The position numbers were made by a program, and so were the translations under genes. The notes under the pieces were generated by a model, which did not search any database, was not told the DNA's origin, and was given only the letters and a program-made list of their open reading frames with translations. A stretch of DNA of 35,399 nucleotides. Source: Bacteroidales bacterium. Lineage in GTDB: Bacteria; Bacteroidota; Bacteroidia; Bacteroidales; JAADJA01. Shown here one piece after another: positions 1 through 6,525 of the stretch; the first letter of the stretch is position 1; the number at the start of each line of letters is the position of its first letter. The DNA lies in assembly GCA_030596605.1 (NCBI GenBank), contig JAUVJI010000032.1, positions 1-35,399 of the forward strand. The letters run 5' to 3'.

Positions 1-1
1 A

Positions 2-334
2 AGAATTATCCTGACAAGAGACATCGGGATTCTAAAAAACAGACTTGTTACCCACGGCTATTGGTTACGGTCGCAAAGACCAAAAGAACAGTTAACAGAG
101 GTCATTAACCGGTTCAACTTGTCAGATAATTTCAAACCTTTTAACCGGTGTATTGAATGTAATGGAAGCATTAAGGTTGTTAATAAAGCAAAAATTATAA
201 ATAAATTAAAACCAAAAACCATAAAATATTTTAAGAAATTTTACCGGTGCACAAAATGCGAAAAGGTTTATTGGGAAGGATCCCATTATCATCGAATGAC
301 CGACCGTATTAATTCCCTTCAAAATCCCAATTAA
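2..334 (+). CDS. Mut7-C RNase domain protein, C-terminal part (5' end outside window)
   Basis: The reading frame is open from base 2 to the TAA at 332-334, so only the last 110 codons are present and the true start lies upstream of the window. The visible protein begins with an ILTRDIGIL stretch followed by a WLRSQRPKEQL stretch, both typical of the PIN-like Mut7-C RNase fold. It ends with a small zinc-ribbon-like part: two CxxC pairs (CIEC and CTKC) and a closing KVYWEGSHYHRM stretch. The family is known as a predicted nuclease fused to a zinc ribbon; the exact RNA target is not known to me. The family assignment is strong from the motif order. The start and the N-terminal acidic residues cannot be checked here. 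Confidence 0.85.
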   Translation, partial: RIILTRDIGILKNRLVTHGYWLRSQRPKEQLTEVINRFNLSDNFKPFNRCIECNGSIKVVNKAKIINKLKPKTIKYFKKFYRCTKCEKVYWEGSHYHRMTDRINSLQNPN

Positions 335-423
335 TTTCTTTAACTTTACAGATCAATAAATAGATGCAAGTTCAGGAAACTGATAAATGCAAATTATATT
401 ATGTATACATTTTTGTGATTTCT

Positions 424-489
424 TAGAGTCTTGGTGACTTAGTGGCAAAGTGTTCAGGCCACAAAGACACAAAATCACAAAGAACACAC
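424..489. repeat. Interspersed 'CACAAAGACACAAA'-type repeat
   Basis: The segment reads as runs of CACAAAG/CACTAAG-like units, with a short inverted pair (GTGGC at 441 and GCCAC at 457). Sequences of this style, whose complement reads like 'CTTTGTG...CCACTAAGTCACCAAG', are scattered through many Bacteroidetes intergenic regions. It ends a few bases before the AmrS gene, so it may lie in that gene's leader. Assignment rests on recalled similarity and internal repetition. Confidence 0.5.
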
Positions 490-495
490 TAAGGA

Positions 496-1515
496 ATGTT
501 TAGGATGAAAGAGGCTTCCTTTTATAAAAACCTGAATGGCAAGGTACAATGTTCGCTTTGTCCGCATAATTGTATCATCAGTGATGGGAATTTTGGATTA
601 TGCAAGGTTCGTAAAAATGAAAATGGGAAGCTTTATTCAGTTAATTATGAGCGGGTATGTTCATTGCATTTCGATCCGATTGAAAAAAAACCGCTCTATC
701 ATTTTTATCCAGGAAAGACAATTTATTCAGTGGGAAGTGTCGGATGCAACCTTCATTGTAAGTTTTGTCAGAATTGGGAGATATCGCAATCAGGTGTTGA
801 GGAATTTGGTTACCTTAAAAAAGTTTCACCTCAGGAAATTGTAAACCAGGCCAAAAACCGGCAAGACAATTTCGGAATTGCATATACGTACAACGAACCC
901 ACAGTGTGGTATGAGTATATGCTTGATATTGCAAAACCGGCTAAGGATAAGGGTTTGAAAAACGTAATGGTCACCAATGGATTTATTAACCCTGAACCAC
1001 TTGAAGAACTTATGCTTTACATGGATGCCTTCAGCGTTGACCTGAAAGCCTTCAATGAAGATTTTTACAAAAAATTCACTTCATCAAGATTAGAACCTGT
1101 TTTAGACACCCTAAAAAAGATTAAACAATCGGGTAAACATTTTGAAATTACAAACCTGGCCATAACCGATACCAACGATAAGGAAGAGGAATTTAAGCAG
1201 ATGGTCGAATGGATCAGGAATGAATTGGGAGAAGATACTGTTTTGCATATTTCACGATATCATCCAATGTATAAAATGACAAAAGAAGCCACTTCCGTTG
1301 ATAAGCTTATGAAACTATTTACCATAGCAAAGGAAAGGCTGAATTACGTTTATCTTGGAAATATCCGAAGTGATGAAGGACAAAATACAAAATGCAAAAA
1401 CTGCGGTCGTATAGTAATTAAGCGAAGTGGATATTATACGGAAACACTCGGCTTGAGTCAGGACGGTAAATGCTTAAAATGCCATGAGCAAATATTAAGT
1501 AGAGACTGTATTTAA
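496..1515 (+). CDS. amrS: AmmeMemoRadiSam system radical SAM enzyme (AmrS-like)
   Basis: A 339-residue radical SAM protein of the group formerly annotated as 'pyruvate formate-lyase activating'. The cluster motif CxxxCxxC is at C84, C88 and C91 (CNLHCKFC), followed by QNWEISQ. The N-terminus has an extra cysteine set (C19, C22, C26, C36; CSLCPHNC) typical of the AmrS family, and the C-terminus has a further CKNC...CLKC pair. These enzymes are linked by gene neighbourhood to MEMO1 and AMMECR1 proteins; neither partner is in this window, and the reaction is not established. Start choice is open: ATG at 496 or ATG at 505 (MKEASFYK). A TAAGGA stretch is too close to 496 and better spaced for 505. 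It stands alone between repeats and a pseudogene. Confidence 0.88.
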   Translation: MFRMKEASFYKNLNGKVQCSLCPHNCIISDGNFGLCKVRKNENGKLYSVNYERVCSLHFDPIEKKPLYHFYPGKTIYSVGSVGCNLHCKFCQNWEISQSGVEEFGYLKKVSPQEIVNQAKNRQDNFGIAYTYNEPTVWYEYMLDIAKPAKDKGLKNVMVTNGFINPEPLEELMLYMDAFSVDLKAFNEDFYKKFTSSRLEPVLDTLKKIKQSGKHFEITNLAITDTNDKEEEFKQMVEWIRNELGEDTVLHISRYHPMYKMTKEATSVDKLMKLFTIAKERLNYVYLGNIRSDEGQNTKCKNCGRIVIKRSGYYTETLGLSQDGKCLKCHEQILSRDCI

Positions 1516-1580
1516 TAATTGAAACGCTTAAGTGATTATTCTATATCTTTATGATCCAAATATTTTAACAAATCTAAATT

Positions 1581-1925
1581 ATGAAAAGGTTTATTGTTAT
1601 ATCTATTTTATTTGCGCTGATTTTTCATGCCAATGCTTAATGCAATACTGAAATAATTGATACAAGTAAAATGTGGAGTTCTATTGATTACTGGTCTTGG
1701 ATGCCTTCTATGCATATATCTTATTACCATAAATTTTCGGGGGATACATTAATTAACCTGACTGAATACTCCAAAGCCTGGGAGGCTACAGACGAATTTT
1801 ATACAAATTGGATACTAAAAGGAAATATCCGATAGGACACCAATAGTAATATATTGTAATTAGTGATCTGTTTAATTATTCAGAGAATCAGCCTGTAAGA
1901 ATTAGCCACCTCCAATTCCACTGCT
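1581..1925 (+). pseudogene. Decayed paralogue of the T9SS secreted protein gene at 9635
   Basis: Translation from ATG 1581 gives a signal peptide (MKRFIVISILFALIFHANA) followed at once by TAA (1638-1640), exactly where the related protein at 9635 has the Q of its SAQ cleavage region, so a CAA to TAA change is likely. Reading through, CNTEIIDTSKMWSS...HKFSGDTLINLTEYSKAW...TDEFYTNWILKGNIR lines up with YNTELIDTTKRWST...NKFGDDTIINNQSYTKIY...FDEFMTEWELQGFIR. A second in-frame stop (TAG 1833-1835) follows the shared IR. After a +1 shift the frame IVISDLFNYSENQPV resembles the next part of such proteins and then ends near 1925. The T9SS sorting domain is gone. Clearly a remnant, not an expressed full-length gene. 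Confidence 0.82.
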
Positions 1926-2007
1926 AGTGGCCAACACGGAAATAAAATATTGCGGGTTATAAATTTTTACTGTCAAAGTCAGGAAAGTAGTAATTATCAT
2001 TAACCCC

Positions 2008-3726
2008 TTACCATTTAATCAACAGAGCTGCTCTAACTATAAACTCATCATAATTATTTATAACTTGAGTCTTGTCCCTGAAAATGTTTTCTTCTATGCG
2101 GATATCAAGGTCACCACCCTTCCAAAGTTTAAATCCGGAATTCCAGTAAAGACCGATTTTCTTTTGCTCATTTAACTGGTTTGAGTATCTTACACCCAGC
2201 GTGTTTTTCCACTTCTTCTTGAAAGCACTATGCGTACCGCTTAAATTCAAAGACAGAATATCCCTTTTTTGTCCTGAAAATTCCGATTTATTATAACTAA
2301 CCCCTCCTGACAAACTCAATGGAATCTTAAAACTAAGCGTTTCATTCAGCGTATAGGTTTGGTTTTGGGATCCGCCTATCAGGGTATCAATTATTATTTC
2401 GGTATTCTGGCAGAAGAAATTAAAACTGGTCATTGATCTCAGATTACCAATCTTATAATTGTAACCTGTTGACAGGAAGAACACATGAACTGCGTTTTCC
2501 ATTTTCAAACTGTCGTTATCGTTTTTCTGAAAATTCGTTGTGTAACTAAACTGCAAATATGGGATTTTCTTAAACCTGAATCCTGCAGTTATACCATAGG
2601 CAGTTGTGGTGGTGGTGGATTTTTTCCAGTTGATCAGGTTATCTTTATTTTGCCTGAAATAAACAGAAAAGGATAGCTTTTTTTTTGCGAAAGTCTGGTC
2701 AATCCTGCCGTCATAAGTCAGCCTGTCAGTAATTAGATTAGGATTGCCGAGGGTTGTAAAACCGGGACCAACCATCCTGACGCCACCGGATAACTTAGTG
2801 GTTGGTAACCTAATGATTGATTTTACAGCATAAGCATAATCCGCCGAACTACTCAGATTAGGCTTCAGATAATTTGTCAGCCAGGATGGAACTTCGGTAA
2901 TATATTCAATGAATGCAGGACTACGCATGTCACGAGTAAACAAAGAAACAGCAGCTTCGCCTTCTACTGTGAATTTCTTTTTGAAAAAAGAGAGTTTTCC
3001 CTCAGTCCCCAGCACAAAGTTTGACTGAGGTTTTACATTATAAGTATAAATTTCCGGAGAGGCAGGGAGAGAATTAACATCATCTTCAACCTGCATAAAT
3101 GTAAAGTAAAGGTGTGTTGTTCTCTTTTTACCAACACCAATCTTGCCGAATAATAAATTTTGTTTGTAAGTGGGCCTGGTTATTTCAGAAGGTTTAATAG
3201 GTCTTTTAACCTGACCGGTGGAAAAGGCAGCATAAAACTTCCCGGGTGTAAACTCAATATTTACCCCGGAAACTGAAATACCTTTTAGTGTTAAGTCGCT
3301 GTAATTGGGCCGGCATTTTCCCACCTCAAATGTTTTGAAGTTGGAAAGAAAACGCATAAACCCCGGTGCTTTTTCGTTAGCCAAACCTTTTGCCTTATTT
3401 TTGGCTAAAACTTTAGCTTTGTTTATTGCAAGCGCTTTCAGATCAAAATATATCCTGAAATTATTTATACTTTGCCTGTAATCACTTTGCTCGGAGGTGA
3501 TAAAAAATCTTGACGAAATGGGTATGCCGTAAACAGTCAGGGTCATATTCAGGTCATTTCGCCAGAATGAAGCCGGTATTTGTGAATTTGTACCCTGCCG
3601 GTTGGCATATTGGCCAAAAGCCCTGTTACTGCCATGGAACTGAACAGGTGATGAATTTGTCTGTCCATAAACCACATTTGGAAGTAAGAACAGTATTATT
3701 ATTATATGAGAAACAAAATACTTCAT
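2008..3726 (-). CDS. Predicted outer-membrane beta-barrel protein, function unknown
   Basis: A 572-residue protein with a clear signal peptide (hydrophobic stretch to about residue 20, ending VVYGQ). The rest is rich in alternating aromatic/polar strands (for example LSFSVYFRQNKDNLINWKK and YLQFSYTTNFQKND) with a final strand ending FIVRAALLIKW, as expected for a porin-like barrel inserted by BAM. Residues about 95-122 are an unusual Ala/Lys-rich stretch (ALAINKAKVLAKNKAKG) that looks like a separate helix or insertion. I do not recognise a named family. It lies downstream of the TANFOR-like gene on the same strand but has its own promoter (3789-3819), closely similar to that gene's. A linked role in a surface structure is inference from this shared control. 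Confidence 0.75.
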   Translation of the reverse strand: MKYFVSHIIIILFLLPNVVYGQTNSSPVQFHGSNRAFGQYANRQGTNSQIPASFWRNDLNMTLTVYGIPISSRFFITSEQSDYRQSINNFRIYFDLKALAINKAKVLAKNKAKGLANEKAPGFMRFLSNFKTFEVGKCRPNYSDLTLKGISVSGVNIEFTPGKFYAAFSTGQVKRPIKPSEITRPTYKQNLLFGKIGVGKKRTTHLYFTFMQVEDDVNSLPASPEIYTYNVKPQSNFVLGTEGKLSFFKKKFTVEGEAAVSLFTRDMRSPAFIEYITEVPSWLTNYLKPNLSSSADYAYAVKSIIRLPTTKLSGGVRMVGPGFTTLGNPNLITDRLTYDGRIDQTFAKKKLSFSVYFRQNKDNLINWKKSTTTTTAYGITAGFRFKKIPYLQFSYTTNFQKNDNDSLKMENAVHVFFLSTGYNYKIGNLRSMTSFNFFCQNTEIIIDTLIGGSQNQTYTLNETLSFKIPLSLSGGVSYNKSEFSGQKRDILSLNLSGTHSAFKKKWKNTLGVRYSNQLNEQKKIGLYWNSGFKLWKGGDLDIRIEENIFRDKTQVINNYDEFIVRAALLIKW

Positions 3727-3788
3727 GATTTCCTACGTATCCATAAAAATTAATTACTACTTGTACTTATTAGTTTGTCGTTTTGAAT

Positions 3789-3819
3789 CAAAGTTACATT
3801 CAAACCAGGCCATTATCAA
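3789..3819 (-). promoter_or_regulatory. Bacteroidetes-type promoter of the barrel protein gene
   Basis: On the minus strand, TAACTTTG (3789-3796) matches the -7 consensus TAnnTTTG and TTGA (3816-3819) sits 19 bp upstream as a -33 box. The predicted transcript would start near 3782 and leave a leader of about 55 nt. The surrounding sequence (GAATGTAACTTTGATTCAAAA) closely resembles the promoter at 5229-5259. Confidence 0.62.
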
Positions 3820-3842
3820 TGATAAACTATTAAGACAGGAAT

Positions 3843-3877
3843 ATGAATTAGTGAATAGGGAATATGAATGAGGGAGT
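3843..3877. promoter_or_regulatory. Direct repeat pair upstream of the barrel gene promoter (candidate activator site)
   Basis: ATGAATTAGTGAAT at 3843-3856 is repeated as ATGAATGAGGGAGT from 3864, with a 21-bp period. The pair starts 24 bp upstream of the -33 box. The same arrangement with the same period and the same distance occurs at 5283-5317. The layout fits a dimeric LytTR-type activator, but the bases are not a good match to the textbook LytTR consensus. Confidence 0.5.
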
Positions 3878-3887
3878 GAAATGAAAT

Positions 3888-3910
3888 GGGCGGGGTTGTT
3901 AGCCCCGCCC
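3888..3910. terminator. GC-rich hairpin between the TANFOR-like and barrel genes
   Basis: GGGCGGGG (3888-3895) and CCCCGCCC (3903-3910) form a perfect 8-bp stem with a 7-nt loop, about 85 bp past the stop codon of the gene at 3996. On the minus strand the following bases are only moderately T-rich (ATTTCATTTC), so terminator function is plausible but not certain. It separates that gene from the promoter of the barrel gene. Confidence 0.5.
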
Positions 3911-3995
3911 TGGTTTATTAAATATATTTATTTTATTGTATCAATCTGATATACATTCAATAAATTGAATACAATCAATCCCAAAATCATAAATA

Positions 3996-5177
3996 TTAAA
4001 AACGATAGAAAATAATATTAGCAGAATCAGGTACTATAATACGGTTCTCTATTGTAGCTTCTACCCACCATACATAAGATTTTCCTTGTTTGAAAGCCAT
4101 GTCATTCCTGGAATATTGATAAAAGGTATTCTGTGTTTCTATCATTACATCAGGTTTTTCTACTGACATTACATCAGGTTTTTCTACTGAATAATCTATT
4201 GGTTTTGAAGTTATATCCGTTTCAAATATTTTTAAAGTATAATTGATGTCATAATAATTTTCTATATTATCAGATATACTCCAGGAAAACAATGGATATG
4301 GATCTTCTATTTCTTCAATTAATCCGGGGGTTAGAAGTTTTAATTTAAATTGAATAATTTTATGACTATAAGTGAACTCCCACACCTCACTCCCGCCAAT
4401 CATCCAATCCTCAGTATCATCAAAATCTCCTATAAAAGCTGTTATTTGCCAGGCGTATGTTACACCCTGCTCAAACTCCCTGGCAGAAATAGGAAACTGG
4501 TATGATGTACCAGTACCACCTGATCCTTTATTTCGACCTTTGAACCAGGCGGGATTGGCTTCCATTGCTTCTATTGCTGTCTGGTCGTCCAGAATTTCCA
4601 TGATGGTCAGCTGATAAGTGATCATATCGCCCGGTGGTAGTGGCATCGGCGGCATCCACACAAAAACCGGCAGGCCTTCTTCTATTATTGTTTCGTCAAT
4701 AGGAGAAATAAGTTCCGGCGGGGAAGGGTGCATGATATGCATGATTATACACTCGTGCCCTAATTCTTCATCTGTTTCATAATCTTTTACATATATACAG
4801 ATGGTATAGGTTCCTGCCGGCAGTGTCCCGGTTCTCATAACTATTTCCTCATAATCGCCATTTGTATATCCCACATCTGCGGGATCCAGATCGCCTGGGT
4901 TAACAGGGCCTGAAAAATTAGCCGGTAGTTCAAACGCAGCACTCGTGCCTTCAACAATCAATCCCGCACCTGCTTCTTCTACCGTTCCATACAGGTAAAC
5001 ATTGTAAAATTCCTGTGAAGTATTTGTAAGGGTCAATTGCCACAGATCCTCAGCATGACACTGGTTTGGCGGCGGTATTTTCAACACGACAATAATCGTC
5101 TGGGCATTGGTAAATATAGTCGTTAAAAACACCGTAAAAGTCAGTGCAGCAACAAATAATTTTTTTTTGTAAAACAT
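3996..5177 (-). CDS. Secreted TANFOR/fibronectin-like domain protein
   Basis: A 393-residue exported protein. The start is taken at ATG 5177 (MFYKKKLFVAAL) because GGAGG at 5183-5187 is well placed for it; an upstream in-frame ATG at 5189 overlaps that site. A signal peptide ends at TNAQ. Residues about 25-155 resemble the Bacteroidetes TANFOR domain (LTNTSQEFYNVYLYGTV..., then GTLPAGTYTICIYVKDYETDEEL). Two fibronectin-like segments follow, each with a 'P...P.F.W' opening (PELISPIDE...VFVWMPP and TPGLIEEIEDPYPLFSW) and a '...YAWQITA / YVWWVEA' strand. Such domains occur in surface or cell-envelope proteins; the partner is unknown. It follows the LytTR gene but has its own promoter. An 8-residue tandem duplication lies near the C-terminus. 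Confidence 0.72.
   Translation of the reverse strand: MFYKKKLFVAALTFTVFLTTIFTNAQTIIVVLKIPPPNQCHAEDLWQLTLTNTSQEFYNVYLYGTVEEAGAGLIVEGTSAAFELPANFSGPVNPGDLDPADVGYTNGDYEEIVMRTGTLPAGTYTICIYVKDYETDEELGHECIIMHIMHPSPPELISPIDETIIEEGLPVFVWMPPMPLPPGDMITYQLTIMEILDDQTAIEAMEANPAWFKGRNKGSGGTGTSYQFPISAREFEQGVTYAWQITAFIGDFDDTEDWMIGGSEVWEFTYSHKIIQFKLKLLTPGLIEEIEDPYPLFSWSISDNIENYYDINYTLKIFETDITSKPIDYSVEKPDVMSVEKPDVMIETQNTFYQYSRNDMAFKQGKSYVWWVEATIENRIIVPDSANIIFYRF
4144..4191. repeat. 24-bp tandem duplication inside the TANFOR-like gene
   Basis: Two adjacent 24-bp copies (4144-4167 and 4168-4191) differ only at the last base. They encode the repeated octapeptide SVEKPDVM, lengthening a loop in the second fibronectin-like segment without changing frame. 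Near identity suggests a recent slippage event. Confidence 0.85.
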
Positions 5178-5228
5178 AGCAACCTCCATTTTTTAAGATT
5201 AATTTAATAAAAAATATGAATTTTGATT

Positions 5229-5259
5229 TAAAATTACATTCGAATCAACCCAATACCAA
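5229..5259 (-). promoter_or_regulatory. Bacteroidetes-type promoter of the TANFOR-like gene
   Basis: On the minus strand, TAATTTTA (5229-5236) is a near match to TAnnTTTG and TTGG (5256-5259) is 19 bp upstream. The flanks (GAATGTAATTTTAAATCAAAA) align with those of the promoter at 3789-3819, so the two are probably duplicates of one ancestral control region. The predicted start is near 5222, giving a leader of about 45 nt that carries the GGAGG site. Confidence 0.55.
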
Positions 5260-5282
5260 TCATTAATTATTGAGATAGTAAA

Positions 5283-5317
5283 ATGAATGAGTGAATGGGG
5301 AATATGAATGAGTGAAT
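5283..5317. promoter_or_regulatory. Direct repeat pair upstream of the TANFOR-like gene promoter
   Basis: ATGAATGAGTGAAT occurs at 5283-5296 and again, identical, at 5304-5317: a 21-bp period, or two helical turns. The pair begins 24 bp upstream of the -33 box, exactly as at 3843. The adjacent LytTR regulator gene is an obvious candidate to bind here; that link is inference. Confidence 0.52.
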
Positions 5318-5539
5318 AGAAGTGGAAAGATTAATTTCCGAACTCAGTAATTTTAATCTTTTGGTAAAATCAAACCCCAAATGATATGTTTAAAATATTT
5401 ACATGGAATAGTGGAAAAATAATTGCCTGATATTATGATGCTTTCCCAATATTCCATCATTCCAATTTGGTTTAATTTGTTCTAAACAATAACTTGCGAT
5501 TTAGAAAAATATAATTTTGCAAAATACTGAGCTCAGAGT
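5318..5539. other. Intergenic stretch with no gene recognised
   Basis: AT-rich sequence between the repeat pair and the stop codon of the LytTR gene. I found no convincing ORF, strong hairpin with a T tract, or RNA gene. A short loosely inverted pair (TGGAATA near 5404 and TATTCCA near 5451) is the only visible structure. Confidence 0.5.
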
Positions 5540-6304
5540 TTATAACAGTGAACGGCCATAATCCTTTAAGCTGGCAATAAAATCAGCTCTCCTGCCTTCC
5601 GACACATAAGCGTGGCTTTCATCCTGCATAACAACATACCCGGCTTTACCCTTAATATATCTTTCCACATATTTTAGATTAATAAGATGTTTATTGTGTA
5701 TTCTGCAGAAATGAATATCAGTTAATATTTTTTCAAAATTATTAAGGGATTTGGAAATAAGCAGCTTTTCTTTGTTCCTGAAGAAAAAGATAGTGTAATT
5801 GCTATCTGCTTCACAACGAATAATATCATCAAGGTCTTTCATGATAAGCCCTTCGGCTGAAGGCAGGATAATCTTTTTATAATTTTTATTTAAGCTGTCT
5901 TTTAAAATGCTGACTTTCTCATTTAACATATTATCCCCCCTGACTTGTTCAAAACGTTCAACAGCATGTTGTAGTTCTTTAAAATTAATTGGTTTTAACA
6001 AGTAATGGATAGCGGAAAACTCAAAAGCCTTAATTGCAAATTTATCAGAAGCTGTTGTAAATATCACCTCAAAAGACCGGTGGCCTACATTCTCTAAAAC
6101 ATCAAATCCATCACCATCAGGCAGAGATATATCAAGGAATACCAGATCAGGCTTTAGAAAGTTAATGGTTTCAATAGATTCACTAACGGTTTGAGCAGTC
6201 CCAATTACCTTAACATTAGGGCAATAAACATCCAGCAGCTTACTCAGCGTTAAAATACTTTTCTTTTCATCGTCAACAATGACGGCTTTTATTGTATCAG
6301 TCAT
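5540..6304 (-). CDS. LytTR-family response regulator
   Basis: A 254-residue two-domain regulator. Residues 1-120 form a receiver domain with the acidic pair D11/D12, phosphoacceptor D58 (VFLDISLPDGDGF) and a conserved lysine in LLKPINF near 104. Residues about 145-250 are a LytTR DNA-binding domain (IRCEADSNYTIFFF, then CRIHNKHLINLKYVERY). These regulators activate genes by binding pairs of direct repeats. The gene lies downstream of a LytS-type histidine kinase on the same strand, separated by about 220 bp with palindromic repeats, so the two are a likely cognate pair although not tightly coupled. Matched repeat pairs upstream of the two genes that follow are candidate targets. Confidence 0.92.
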   Translation of the reverse strand: MTDTIKAVIVDDEKKSILTLSKLLDVYCPNVKVIGTAQTVSESIETINFLKPDLVFLDISLPDGDGFDVLENVGHRSFEVIFTTASDKFAIKAFEFSAIHYLLKPINFKELQHAVERFEQVRGDNMLNEKVSILKDSLNKNYKKIILPSAEGLIMKDLDDIIRCEADSNYTIFFFRNKEKLLISKSLNNFEKILTDIHFCRIHNKHLINLKYVERYIKGKAGYVVMQDESHAYVSEGRRADFIASLKDYGRSLL

Positions 6305-6433
6305 TATATTCTCGTTAACGGAAAGCCTGATAAAATTACAAAAGAAATTACTTCAAGAAAAGAAATATTATAAAAAATCAGTGAGACTATGATTTTAAAA
6401 GTCGCAGACGCATTAAAATCATTAAGACGAACT

Positions 6434-6483
6434 GATCCCGACTGCTCGCGAAGCGATGCCTATGGCAGAAGCATGTCGGGATC
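6434..6483. repeat. Cloverleaf-like palindromic repeat between kinase and regulator genes
   Basis: An outer 9-bp inverted repeat, GATCCCGAC (6434-6442) and GTCGGGATC (6475-6483), encloses two small hairpins: TCGC-GAA-GCGA and TGCC-TAT-GGCA. The whole can fold as a three-way junction. Repeats of this kind are common in Bacteroidetes intergenic regions; the role here is unknown. Confidence 0.65.
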
Positions 6484-6503
6484 TAATAGGGTTATATTTC
6501 CCA

Positions 6504-6519
6504 CCCCGAGCACTCGGGG
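6504..6519 (-). terminator. Short hairpin just downstream of the kinase stop codon
   Basis: CCCCGAG (6504-6510) and CTCGGGG (6513-6519) form a 7-bp GC-rich stem with a very short loop, starting 6 bp after the kinase stop. On the minus strand it is followed by TGGGAAATATAAC, not a clean T run, so it may be an interspersed repeat that also slows transcription. It contains two CYCGRG sequences, the site cut by AvaI-type enzymes. Confidence 0.4.
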
Positions 6520-6525
6520 GAAGAT

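Noticed and set aside
2485..2676. Small plus-strand frames inside the barrel gene (and similar ones inside kinase, BNR and atp genes)
   Set aside because: They are antisense shadows with no signal, motif or ribosome site.
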